Positions 1-6,424 of a stretch of DNA of 8,110 nucleotides are shown here, piece by piece (within the stretch, counting starts at the first letter, position 1; each line of letters starts with the position of its first letter). The notes beneath the pieces are model-generated. The model was not told the DNA's origin. It saw only the letters and a list, made by a program, of their open reading frames with translations, and did no database searches. The translations under genes and the position numbers were made by a program. Source of the stretch: Lachnospiraceae bacterium (GTDB lineage Bacteria; Bacillota; Clostridia; Lachnospirales; Lachnospiraceae); assembly GCA_017651385.1 (NCBI GenBank), contig JAGCCY010000033.1:1-8110 (forward strand). The letters are read 5' to 3'.

Positions 1-1169
1 AAGATATATAAGACCGCCGCATAGGGGCTTAGGTTTTTAAGTGCTTCCATATTCCTGTTAAGAGAATATAACCTGTTTCCGAAGGTTTTACCGGCATATT
101 TAAAAGCAAGTTTCTCAAGATCTATTGTACTGTCTGTCAAAACGGTGATCGGTATGTTTATCTCTTCGCTTTTAAGGATCCTTATAAGGCTTTTCCTGTC
201 GTGATTTAAAGAGAAAGAAACATATGCACTAATATCGTTGCATTTTTTTTTCCTTAGTTCTACCTTGTTTGACCCGATATCCGAAAGAAGTCTTTTATAA
301 TGAGTCACTTCTCTGTTGGTCCGAAGCAGGATCGCGGTCTTTTCATTTTCTTTTGTGTTCTTTAAGATATCTTTTATATATCTTTGTTCGGACTGTTCAT
401 CTTCAAAGACCTTCACAAAAAATATCCCGTTTTTCCGGTCAAAAGAAACCGGTTTGAAATCTTTTAATCTGTTTTGATTAAGTTCTATCACTTTTTGAGA
501 TGAATCAATTATCCTGTAAGGGTTTCTGTAATTGTATTTAAGTCCGATGACCTCCATATTGAATTCTTTTATGAAGGTTTTCATTATAAGACCGTCTGCG
601 CCTCTGAAGCCGTATATGGACTGGTCGTCATCACCAACGATGAAAAGACTGCTGTTTTTATTGATGATAAGTTTAAGTATTGAAGCTTCCAAAGGATTAA
701 TATCCTGAAATTCATCGACCAGGATATAAGGGAATAAAGAAGCGATATATTCCGCTCTTTCCGGATGATCTTTAAACATATCGTAACAATCCGTAAGTAT
801 CTTATCAAAGTCAAATTCGGGTTCGTCGATAAGACCGTTTAAATATGTATTTTTATTGTTTTGATTTAAATCATTTCCGAAAAATTTTAGGAATCTTAGA
901 TAGACAGAATGAAATGTTCCGAAAGTAACGAAAGATTCATTCAGACCTGATATTTTTAGATATCTTGACCGCATGGAATAAGCGGCGTTTCTGGTAAATG
1001 TGATTACAAGTATCCTGTTTTGGGGGATCTTCAGATTGTTTATCAGATATAAGATGCGATGTGTGATCACGTATGTCTTACCGGAACCCGGCCCCGCCAG
1101 AACACAGACGGGGCCGTTTCCGTAAGTTATAGCTTTAAGCTGATATTCATCAGCATTAAGATCTTTCAA
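1..1169 (-). CDS. UvrD/Rep-family (SF1A) ATP-dependent DNA helicase, C-terminus cut off by window edge
   Basis: This is a superfamily 1A helicase, expected to unwind DNA 3' to 5' using ATP. 389 codons are visible and the C-terminal part lies beyond position 1. Motifs in order (visible residue numbers): Q motif LNADEYQ (4-10), Walker A AGPGSGKT (25-32), motif Ia ITFTRNAA (56-63), motif Ib TFGTFHS (82-88), Walker B VDEFQD (151-156), motif [17 protein letters not shown] (177-190), an NYR motif (LKYNYRNP) and ILLRTN. The start is inferred to be TTG at 1169: an in-frame TAG lies at 1176-1178, and no ATG or GTG occurs between it and the Q motif. The gene overlaps the end of gltX by 14 bases, with an AGGG about 11 bases upstream, so translational coupling is likely. 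The Walker A to Walker B distance is about 120 residues, against about 185 in PcrA, so subdomain 1B is reduced. The family call is firm. Equating it with PcrA or UvrD proper is not justified. Confidence 0.9.
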   Translation of the reverse strand, partial: MKDLNADEYQLKAITYGNGPVCVLAGPGSGKTYVITHRILYLINNLKIPQNRILVITFTRNAAYSMRSRYLKISGLNESFVTFGTFHSVYLRFLKFFGNDLNQNNKNTYLNGLIDEPEFDFDKILTDCYDMFKDHPERAEYIASLFPYILVDEFQDINPLEASILKLIINKNSSLFIVGDDDQSIYGFRGADGLIMKTFIKEFNMEVIGLKYNYRNPYRIIDSSQKVIELNQNRLKDFKPVSFDRKNGIFFVKVFEDEQSEQRYIKDILKNTKENEKTAILLRTNREVTHYKRLLSDIGSNKVELRKKKCNDISAYVSFSLNHDRKSLIRILKSEEINIPITVLTDSTIDLEKLAFKYAGKTFGNRLYSLNRNMEALKNLSPYAAVLYI

Positions 1170-2616
1170 GAAGTTCTATACCCTTTTTGATCCTTTTTAC
1201 AGACTCTTCTTTTCCGAGTACTTCCAATATCTCTGTGGCGCCGGCAGGAGTCATCTCCTTGCCTGAAAGTGCTGTCCTTAAAGGCCACATGACAAAACCT
1301 GTCTTAACTTCTTTCTTTGCCACATAATCGGAAAGCATGGCGTAAAGAGAATCGTTTGTGTAATCATCAAATGCTTCAAGCAAAGGAAGTGTTTCTTTTA
1401 ACACCGTAAGACTTGATTCAAGTGTTGATTTCATCTTTTTATGTTCATACATCGCTATATCATATTCGGGAAGTTCTTCAAAGAAATCGATGTGTCCTTT
1501 CATATCGGGGAACACTTCGATCCTTGTCTTACACATAAGGGCTATCTTTTTCTTGTCAAGATCCTTCGTTATAACCTCATCAACGATAGGAAGGGCCATT
1601 TTAAGATAGCTTTCTTCGTCCATAGCCTTTATATATTCGCCGTTCATCCATCTTAATTTCTGAACGTCAAAAACAGAAGGCGACTTGTTTATACGATGAT
1701 AATCAAATTCTTTGATGAGCTCATCAAGTGAAAATATCTCTCTGTTATCTTCGGGAGACCATCCGAGAAGTGCTATATAATTGACAATAGCCTCCGATAA
1801 AAAGCCCTGTTCGATGAGATCTTCGAAAGAAGCATGTCCGCATCTTTTGGAAAGCTTTTTGTGATTCTCGTCCGTGATAAGAGGAAGATGGATATAATGA
1901 GGACTCTCCCATCCGAATGCATCGTAAAGTCTTTGATATTTGGGCGAAGACGAAATATACTCATTGCCTCTTACAACATGAGTGATATTCATCGTATGAT
2001 CGTCTACAACGTTGGCAAAATTATATGTGGGATAACCGTCGGATTTTATTAAGATCATATCGTCAAGTTCCGAATTTTCAACGGTTATATCGCCGTAAAG
2101 TTCATCATGGAATGTTGTCGTGCCTTCGTTCGGAATGTTCTGTCTTATAACAAAAGGCTTACCTTCCGAAAGATTCTTTTCAACCTCTTCTTTGGAAAGA
2201 TTAAGACAATGTTTATCATATACGTTTATTGTCTTGCCGTCTTCCGATACGACAGTCTTAAGCGTGGCAAGTCTTTCCTTGGTACAAAAGCAATAATATG
2301 CCTCGCCCTTTTCCACAAGCTCTTTTGCATACTTCATATATATGCCCGTCTTCATCCTTTCGGACTGCACATAAGGGCCGTAACCGCCGTCCTTATCGGG
2401 ACCTTCATCGTGATAAAGGCCTGCCTGTTCAAGCGTATCGTTGATGATATCAATTGCGCCGTCGACGAAACGTTCCTGATCGGTATCCTCGATCCTTAAC
2501 ATAAAATCACCGTTTTCATGCTTGGCGACAAGAAATTCGTAAAGAGCTGTCCTTAAATTGCCCACATGCATCTTGCCGGTGGGTGAAGGAGCATATCTTG
2601 TTCTAATTTTTTCCAT
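1156..2616 (-). CDS. gltX: Glutamyl-tRNA synthetase (class I aminoacyl-tRNA synthetase)
   Basis: This 486-residue cytoplasmic enzyme joins glutamate to tRNA-Glu using ATP. The HIGH-type motif is HVGN (17-20) within [12 protein letters not shown], and the KMSKS-type loop is KLSKR (254-258). IEDTD (42-46) and [11 protein letters not shown] (216-226) are typical GluRS segments. C109, C111 and C137 (YCFC, then DKHC) probably form the zinc site seen in many bacterial GluRS. The C-terminal third has the expected anticodon-binding end ([13 protein letters not shown], then [12 protein letters not shown]). Length matches the family. ATG 2616 is chosen because GGAGG lies 10 bases upstream and the protein then begins [15 protein letters not shown] longer in-frame reading from TTG 2670 would run across the promoter. 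C259 follows KLSKR, where histidine is common. In relatives without GlnRS this enzyme also charges tRNA-Gln, but the sequence does not show which type this is. Confidence 0.97.
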   Translation of the reverse strand: MEKIRTRYAPSPTGKMHVGNLRTALYEFLVAKHENGDFMLRIEDTDQERFVDGAIDIINDTLEQAGLYHDEGPDKDGGYGPYVQSERMKTGIYMKYAKELVEKGEAYYCFCTKERLATLKTVVSEDGKTINVYDKHCLNLSKEEVEKNLSEGKPFVIRQNIPNEGTTTFHDELYGDITVENSELDDMILIKSDGYPTYNFANVVDDHTMNITHVVRGNEYISSSPKYQRLYDAFGWESPHYIHLPLITDENHKKLSKRCGHASFEDLIEQGFLSEAIVNYIALLGWSPEDNREIFSLDELIKEFDYHRINKSPSVFDVQKLRWMNGEYIKAMDEESYLKMALPIVDEVITKDLDKKKIALMCKTRIEVFPDMKGHIDFFEELPEYDIAMYEHKKMKSTLESSLTVLKETLPLLEAFDDYTNDSLYAMLSDYVAKKEVKTGFVMWPLRTALSGKEMTPAGATEILEVLGKEESVKRIKKGIELLERS

Positions 2617-2626
2617 GGAAATAAAA

Positions 2627-2631
2627 CCTCC
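2627..2631 (-). promoter_or_regulatory. Ribosome-binding site of gltX
   Basis: GGAGG lies 10 bases before ATG 2616. It decides the start of gltX in favour of MEKIRTRY rather than the longer in-frame reading from TTG 2670. Confidence 0.85.
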
Positions 2632-2658
2632 AATTATCAAAGTGAATAAACTTAGAAG

Positions 2659-2667
2659 ATTATAGCA
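2659..2667 (-). promoter_or_regulatory. Extended -10 promoter of gltX
   Basis: Read on the minus strand, TGCTATAAT is a perfect TATAAT (2659-2664) preceded by the TGn extension (2665-2667). No good -35 is present: the best hexamer at a 16-17 base spacing matches TTGACA at about three positions. This fits an extended -10 sigma-A promoter. Transcription would begin near 2652 and give a leader of about 36 bases containing the GGAGG. No T-box or other leader structure fits in so short a leader. Confidence 0.7.
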
Positions 2668-2701
2668 CAAATTGTATAAAGATAAAGATAATAAAGAAAA
2701 A

Positions 2702-4384
2702 TTATTTCTGCTTATCTCTCGGCAGATATTTTCTTAAGATGGTGTTGACCCAGGTCATATCAATGGGTTTTGGAACATAGTCATTGAAACCTTCCGATAT
2801 GAACATTTCTCTTACACCACTCATAACATTTGCCGTAAGAGCTACAACAGGAACATTCTGCATATATTCGTCGGGGTCGGACCTTATAAGATTAAGTGTC
2901 TCGATACCGTCAAGTTCGGGCATCATATGATCCATAAATATGATGTCGTAGATCTTGCTGGTCCTTAATATATCAAGGCATTCTCTTCCGCTCTTACATG
3001 TATCAACGGTAAGCCCGAACGTACGAAGAAGCCCCTGGGCAACCTTTAAGTTGACCGCATTATCATCAACGACAAGAACACGGGCAGATACAGCGGTAAG
3101 CTTATTCTCGGGTTCTTCGACCTTATTGTCGGAATAGATGAACGATTCCTGTTTATCCGAGATATTCTGAAGAATGGTAAAAGAAAACTTGCTGCCTACG
3201 CCGTAAGATGATTCAACGTAGATCTCGCCGCCCATTAAGCCTACCAGTTCTTTGCATATGGCAAGGCCTAAGCCGGTTCCCTCACGTGAATTGGATCTGT
3301 GTGAATCAAGCTGCTGAAAACTTGTAAATATCTTTTGAAGATCGTCCTTTTTTATTCCTATACCTGAATCAGTAACGGCTATCTTTAATCTTATCTCGTC
3401 GTTTTCAAGAATATCGCCGTCGACATCGATGGAGATATAGCCGTTATCCGTATACTTAATGGCATTGGTAAGAAGATTGAAAAGTATCTGTCTTATCCTT
3501 ATCTCATCTCCGACAAGTACATCGGGAACAGTATCGGATATCTCATATCGCATCTGTACATTCTTATCGGAAAGACGTATCTGCATTATATCGACAGTTT
3601 CCTTGATGAGGTGAGAGATCGAATAATTTACGGGAACGATCACCATCTTGCCGCTTTCCATCTTTGAATAATCAAGGATATCATTGACTATGGAAAGAAG
3701 TATCTTGCCTGAATTTTGAATACTCTGCGTGTTTTCTCTGACCTGAGGTGAAAGATCTTCCCTTAAGTTAAGTTCAGCCATTCCGCAGATGGCGTTCATG
3801 GGTGTTCTTATCTCATGAGACATATTGGCAAGAAAGAGCATCTTTGAATTATTTGCCCTCTCGGCTTCTTCCGCCTTATCTTCCATACCTTTCATGTATT
3901 CGCGTGCATATTTAACGATGATATACAGATTTATCGAAGCCGCGAAATACACAAAGCAATAGAAGAAATATATCATTAACGAATCTACTTTAAGTAATAT
4001 CGCATCAGGGATAAAGATCGCATAAAGGATGAGGGCTGCAAGTGAAGAGATAACACAGAATATCATGTTCTTTCTCTCCATGAAAATGGTAAAGCCCGCA
4101 GTCATCGCAAGAAAGATCAATACGGAAAAGGCGGTTGTATGAAGCACATATCCTATGATCGTTGTGGAGATGATGATCGATATTGAAAATGAATTTATGA
4201 CAAATGACTGATTTTTAAATAAAAGAGTTATCAAATAAGAAAGGGTTAGCATTACGCACGAAGTTATCAGGACAAACAATCCTTCATGCATGCTGAAGCA
4301 TGTATATGCATAAACTACATGAAGCAACAGAATTAAAAGGTACTCTAAAAGTACCAGTTTGACTGTTTTCTGATAACCGTACAT
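2702..4384 (-). CDS. Membrane hybrid histidine kinase (HisKA, HATPase_c and receiver domains)
   Basis: This 560-residue sensor kinase carries a built-in receiver. The N-terminal ~157 residues hold about six hydrophobic segments (near 10-27, 35-56, 62-81, 84-102, 107-125, 136-157) with short loops, so no extracytoplasmic ligand domain is visible. A charged linker (158-180) leads to the HisKA helix [14 protein letters not shown] with phosphoacceptor H190. The ATPase domain has N box N303/N307, G1 DSGIG (339-343) and G2 GTGLG (369-373). The C-terminal receiver has acidic pair D440-D441, phosphoacceptor D485 ([11 protein letters not shown]), T517 and K539. All catalytic residues are present. There is no HPt domain and no response regulator in the window, so the partner and output are unknown. 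AAGGGG sits 8 bases before ATG 4384. The gene follows degV by 26 bases and is probably co-transcribed with it. The signal is unknown. Confidence 0.95.
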   Translation of the reverse strand: MYGYQKTVKLVLLEYLLILLLHVVYAYTCFSMHEGLFVLITSCVMLTLSYLITLLFKNQSFVINSFSISIIISTTIIGYVLHTTAFSVLIFLAMTAGFTIFMERKNMIFCVISSLAALILYAIFIPDAILLKVDSLMIYFFYCFVYFAASINLYIIVKYAREYMKGMEDKAEEAERANNSKMLFLANMSHEIRTPMNAICGMAELNLREDLSPQVRENTQSIQNSGKILLSIVNDILDYSKMESGKMVIVPVNYSISHLIKETVDIMQIRLSDKNVQMRYEISDTVPDVLVGDEIRIRQILFNLLTNAIKYTDNGYISIDVDGDILENDEIRLKIAVTDSGIGIKKDDLQKIFTSFQQLDSHRSNSREGTGLGLAICKELVGLMGGEIYVESSYGVGSKFSFTILQNISDKQESFIYSDNKVEEPENKLTAVSARVLVVDDNAVNLKVAQGLLRTFGLTVDTCKSGRECLDILRTSKIYDIIFMDHMMPELDGIETLNLIRSDPDEYMQNVPVVALTANVMSGVREMFISEGFNDYVPKPIDMTWVNTILRKYLPRDKQK

Positions 4385-4410
4385 AATAAAAACCCCTTAG
4401 ACTTTACATA

Positions 4411-5283
4411 TTACCTTTCGTCGCCTAAAAAGAACAGAGCAACGGTTCCCGGGCCCGAATGAGCACCGATCAATGGTCCTATGTGATTTATTATACACGT
4501 TTTCATACCGAATCGTCTATTAATTTCTTCTTTAACAATATTAGCTTCCTCTTCACAATCACCGTGACTTATAAAGAAGACATCGCTTTTTTCTTTGTAA
4601 GATCCCATCTTCTCTTCCATAAGATCCACAAGTGTCATCAAAGCTTTCTTACGGCTTCTTACATTCTTAAGAGGAATAAGCTTACCTTCGTCATCAACAT
4701 GAAGAACGGGCTTGATACTCAATACTGTACCGATAATGGCTGTACCTCTCGATACTCTTCCGCCTCTGTAAAGGTGATTAAGATCGTCGACCGTAAACAC
4801 ATGAGTGAACTTAAGTCTGTTATCTGTAAGCCACTTTGCGTTTTCTTCGATAGACATGCCTTTTTCTCTGTTAAGACAAGCAAAATATACATATAATCCT
4901 TCACCCAGAGAAGCAGCAAGCGAATCGATGACAATGATATTGGAATCGGATTCTTCTTCATTCAATTCTTCGGCAGCTATCCTGAAACTGTTATACGTAC
5001 CGCTTATTCCGGAAGAAAGTGCAAGAACAAGAATGTTTTTGTTCTTTTCCAAAAGTTTCTTTAATCCTTCTTTTGCTTCTTCGGGATTGACCTGGGAAGT
5101 TTTCGGAACGTTTCCGGCTCTCATATAATCGTAAAACTCATGGAACGGAAGATTTTCACCGTTAGATCCGTAAGTCTTATCATTGATCATATAAGTAAGA
5201 GGGAAATAACCTATTTCCTGTTGTGCAATATAATCTTCGGGAAGATCGGAACCGGAATCTGTGCAAATAATGTACGGGAACAT
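4411..5283 (-). CDS. DegV-family (FakB-like) fatty-acid-binding protein
   Basis: This 290-residue protein belongs to the DegV/FakB family, whose members hold a fatty acid. In characterised FakB proteins they present it to the kinase FakA for phosphorylation and use in phospholipid synthesis. Family signatures in order: TDSGSDLP (8-15), PKTSQVNPEE (60-69), LSSGISGTYNS (89-99, the lipid head-group loop), DSLAASLGEG (120-129), RGGRVSRG (173-180) with SIKPVL (189-194), then IGPLIGAHSGPG (268-279). There is no signal peptide, so it should be cytoplasmic. ATG 5283 is chosen because AAGGAGG lies 8 bases upstream and the protein then begins MFPYIICTDSGSD. An in-frame ATG at 5328 would overlap the -10 box. 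No fakA gene is in the window. Bacteria of this group usually carry several DegV paralogues, so the ligand of this one cannot be stated. It probably heads a unit with the kinase downstream. Confidence 0.93.
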   Translation of the reverse strand: MFPYIICTDSGSDLPEDYIAQQEIGYFPLTYMINDKTYGSNGENLPFHEFYDYMRAGNVPKTSQVNPEEAKEGLKKLLEKNKNILVLALSSGISGTYNSFRIAAEELNEEESDSNIIVIDSLAASLGEGLYVYFACLNREKGMSIEENAKWLTDNRLKFTHVFTVDDLNHLYRGGRVSRGTAIIGTVLSIKPVLHVDDEGKLIPLKNVRSRKKALMTLVDLMEEKMGSYKEKSDVFFISHGDCEEEANIVKEEINRRFGMKTCIINHIGPLIGAHSGPGTVALFFLGDER

Positions 5284-5291
5284 ACCCCTGT

Positions 5292-5298
5292 CCTCCTT
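5292..5298 (-). promoter_or_regulatory. Ribosome-binding site of degV-family gene
   Basis: AAGGAGG, a near-perfect Shine-Dalgarno sequence, lies 8 bases before ATG 5283. It settles the start at 5283 rather than the in-frame ATG at 5328. Confidence 0.88.
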
Positions 5299-5318
5299 AT
5301 TAAAAAAATATCTTAGAC

Positions 5319-5347
5319 ATAATATCATCAGTAAAAAGAAATTGCAA
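5319..5347 (-). promoter_or_regulatory. Sigma-A-type promoter of the degV-kinase unit
   Basis: On the minus strand, TTGCAA (5342-5347, four of six matches to TTGACA) is followed after exactly 17 bases by TATTAT (5319-5324). A TG extension one base upstream of the -10 gives TGATATTAT. Transcription would start near 5312, leaving a leader of about 28 bases with the strong ribosome-binding site. It lies just downstream of the dut terminator, which supports a separate transcription unit. No operator repeat is evident. Confidence 0.75.
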
Positions 5348-5360
5348 TATAAAATGTTTC

Positions 5361-5396
5361 AAAAACCAAAGAAAGTAGTTTTAAAAACTACTTCCC
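5361..5396 (-). terminator. Rho-independent terminator of the nrdD-nrdG-dut unit
   Basis: A 21-base perfect inverted repeat (5373-5393; arms AAGTAGTTTT and AAAACTACTT around one central T) forms a stem. Outward G-U, G-C and G-U pairs lengthen it to 5396. On the minus strand it is followed by TCTTTGGTTTTT, an interrupted U tract. The stem is AT-rich, so it may be only moderately efficient. The dut stop codon TAG (5388-5390) lies inside the upstream arm. Confidence 0.75.
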
Positions 5397-5903
5397 TGTC
5401 GTTGAACCAAAACCGCCGTTTCTTTTTTCCGTAACGTCATCGTCTACGGTGATCGCGTACTGCATGAATATGCCCTGGGCAAATCCGTTGCCCTTTTCAA
5501 GCTCCACGGTCTTGCCTTCGTTTGAATCATTGGTGATCTTGATAAAAATATGGCCTTCATTGTCCGACTCGTAATAGTCGGCATCAATAACTCCGACGGT
5601 ATTGTTAAGCTGGAGTCTGTATTTAAATCCAAGACCGGATCTTGGATAGATCATAAATACATATTGAGGCTCCATGTACACTCTTATGCCTGTCGGTATC
5701 TTAACGGTCTCGCCCGGGCTTAAGGTAAAAGAAACAGGCATATAGATATCATAACCCGCACTTTTGGCCGTGGCTCTTTTGGGAAGTTTTATTTCGTTAT
5801 AAATGTTTAAAACTTCCTCATCGGTATACTCACTGAAGGTATCCTTAAAATCGGTCAAAAATCTTTTTTCGGATACCTTCTCAAATTTTGCAATTCTTTC
5901 CAT
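5388..5903 (-). CDS. dut: dUTP diphosphatase (trimeric dUTPase)
   Basis: This 171-residue cytoplasmic enzyme hydrolyses dUTP to dUMP and pyrophosphate, limiting uracil in DNA and feeding thymidylate synthesis. The five trimeric-dUTPase motifs are present: AGYDIY (49-54), PRSGLGF (87-93), GVIDADYY (104-111, catalytic D107), KGNGFAQ (137-143) and RNGGFGST (161-168). Two departures from the short classical enzyme are visible. About 40 extra residues precede motif 1, starting MERIAKFEKVSEKRF. A small insertion, ESDNEGH, follows motif 3 where short enzymes have RGE. Both recall dUTPases of Clostridia such as Lachnospiraceae, from memory of the family. ATG 5903 lies 7 bases after the nrdG stop. A Shine-Dalgarno-like AGGTGG ends only 3 bases before the ATG and overlaps that stop, so coupling to nrdG is likely. 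It is the last gene of the nrd unit. Confidence 0.95.
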   Translation of the reverse strand: MERIAKFEKVSEKRFLTDFKDTFSEYTDEEVLNIYNEIKLPKRATAKSAGYDIYMPVSFTLSPGETVKIPTGIRVYMEPQYVFMIYPRSGLGFKYRLQLNNTVGVIDADYYESDNEGHIFIKITNDSNEGKTVELEKGNGFAQGIFMQYAITVDDDVTEKRNGGFGSTTGK

Positions 5904-5910
5904 AACCCAC

Positions 5911-6423
5911 CTACTTATAATAATCGTCGCAATAAAGGACCGGAACAGAAGGATCGTCGCTGTTTAGCGTAGCTTTGACATCGACAACACGCTGGTTGGA
6001 ACTTCCCTTCCACATAAGTGTGACATCAAGCTTGTCGATCATGAATTCTCCGTCCACGACCACATCTATATTTTTCATCATCGGATAATTATAGATGTTT
6101 TCCCATAGATCTCCGGTATAAAGCCATACAGTCTTATCAGGATATTTTTCTTTTACCCTGCTTATAAGATCTGCAACATCGGCTTTGTTACCGGGAAATA
6201 ACGGATCTCCGCCCGAGAATGTTATACCTGAGATATAACTCTTATCCAGTTGTTCATATATTTCGGCTTCCGCTGCTTCATCAAAAGGAAGGCCGCCGTC
6301 GGGATCCCATGTACACGGATTCTGGCAGCCCTTACAGCAATGATTGCAGCCCGCTACCCACAGAACGACACGAAGACCGTCTCCGTTCTTCATGTCATCC
6401 TTAGTTATATTATGATATCGCAT
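5911..6423 (-). CDS. nrdG: Anaerobic ribonucleotide reductase activating protein (radical SAM activase)
   Basis: This 170-residue enzyme uses a [4Fe-4S] cluster and S-adenosylmethionine to install the glycyl radical on NrdD. The radical-SAM CX3CX2C motif is C26, C30, C33 in AGCNHCCKGCQNP, followed by TWDP. SGGDPL (70-75) is the family's GGDP motif, which contacts the SAM amino group. The length is typical for a short NrdG with a single radical-SAM domain. The start at ATG 6423 gives MRYHNITKDD, the usual beginning. It lies one base after the nrdD stop (TAA, T, ATG). The nearest AAGGAA is 11 bases upstream, so reinitiation after nrdD probably helps translation. A longer reading to ATG 6486 would lie wholly within nrdD and has no family support. 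Extra cysteines C29 and C37 flank the cluster motif. They are unusual but do not disturb it. Confidence 0.96.
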   Translation of the reverse strand: MRYHNITKDDMKNGDGLRVVLWVAGCNHCCKGCQNPCTWDPDGGLPFDEAAEAEIYEQLDKSYISGITFSGGDPLFPGNKADVADLISRVKEKYPDKTVWLYTGDLWENIYNYPMMKNIDVVVDGEFMIDKLDVTLMWKGSSNQRVVDVKATLNSDDPSVPVLYCDDYYK

Positions 6424-6424
6424 A

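Noticed and set aside
2107..2499. Open frame of 130 codons on the plus strand inside gltX
   Set aside because: It lies wholly opposite the well-supported GluRS coding sequence, has no ribosome-binding site of note, and its translation resembles no family I know. It is a reverse-strand shadow.
2617..2658. T-box or other tRNA-sensing leader before gltX
   Set aside because: The leader from the predicted start site is only about 36 bases. It has no T-box sequence or antiterminator, and there is no room for a specifier stem.
2695..2726. Possible terminator after the histidine kinase (TCTGC and GCAGA arms, 10-base loop, then a T-rich run)
   Set aside because: The stem is only 5 pairs, the loop is large, and the T run begins several bases after the stem. 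It is too weak to call, so read-through from the kinase into gltX remains possible.
4459..4896. Open frame of 145 codons on the plus strand inside the degV-family gene
   Set aside because: It is antisense to a gene whose motifs all read on the minus strand. The translation has no recognisable domain and no start signal.
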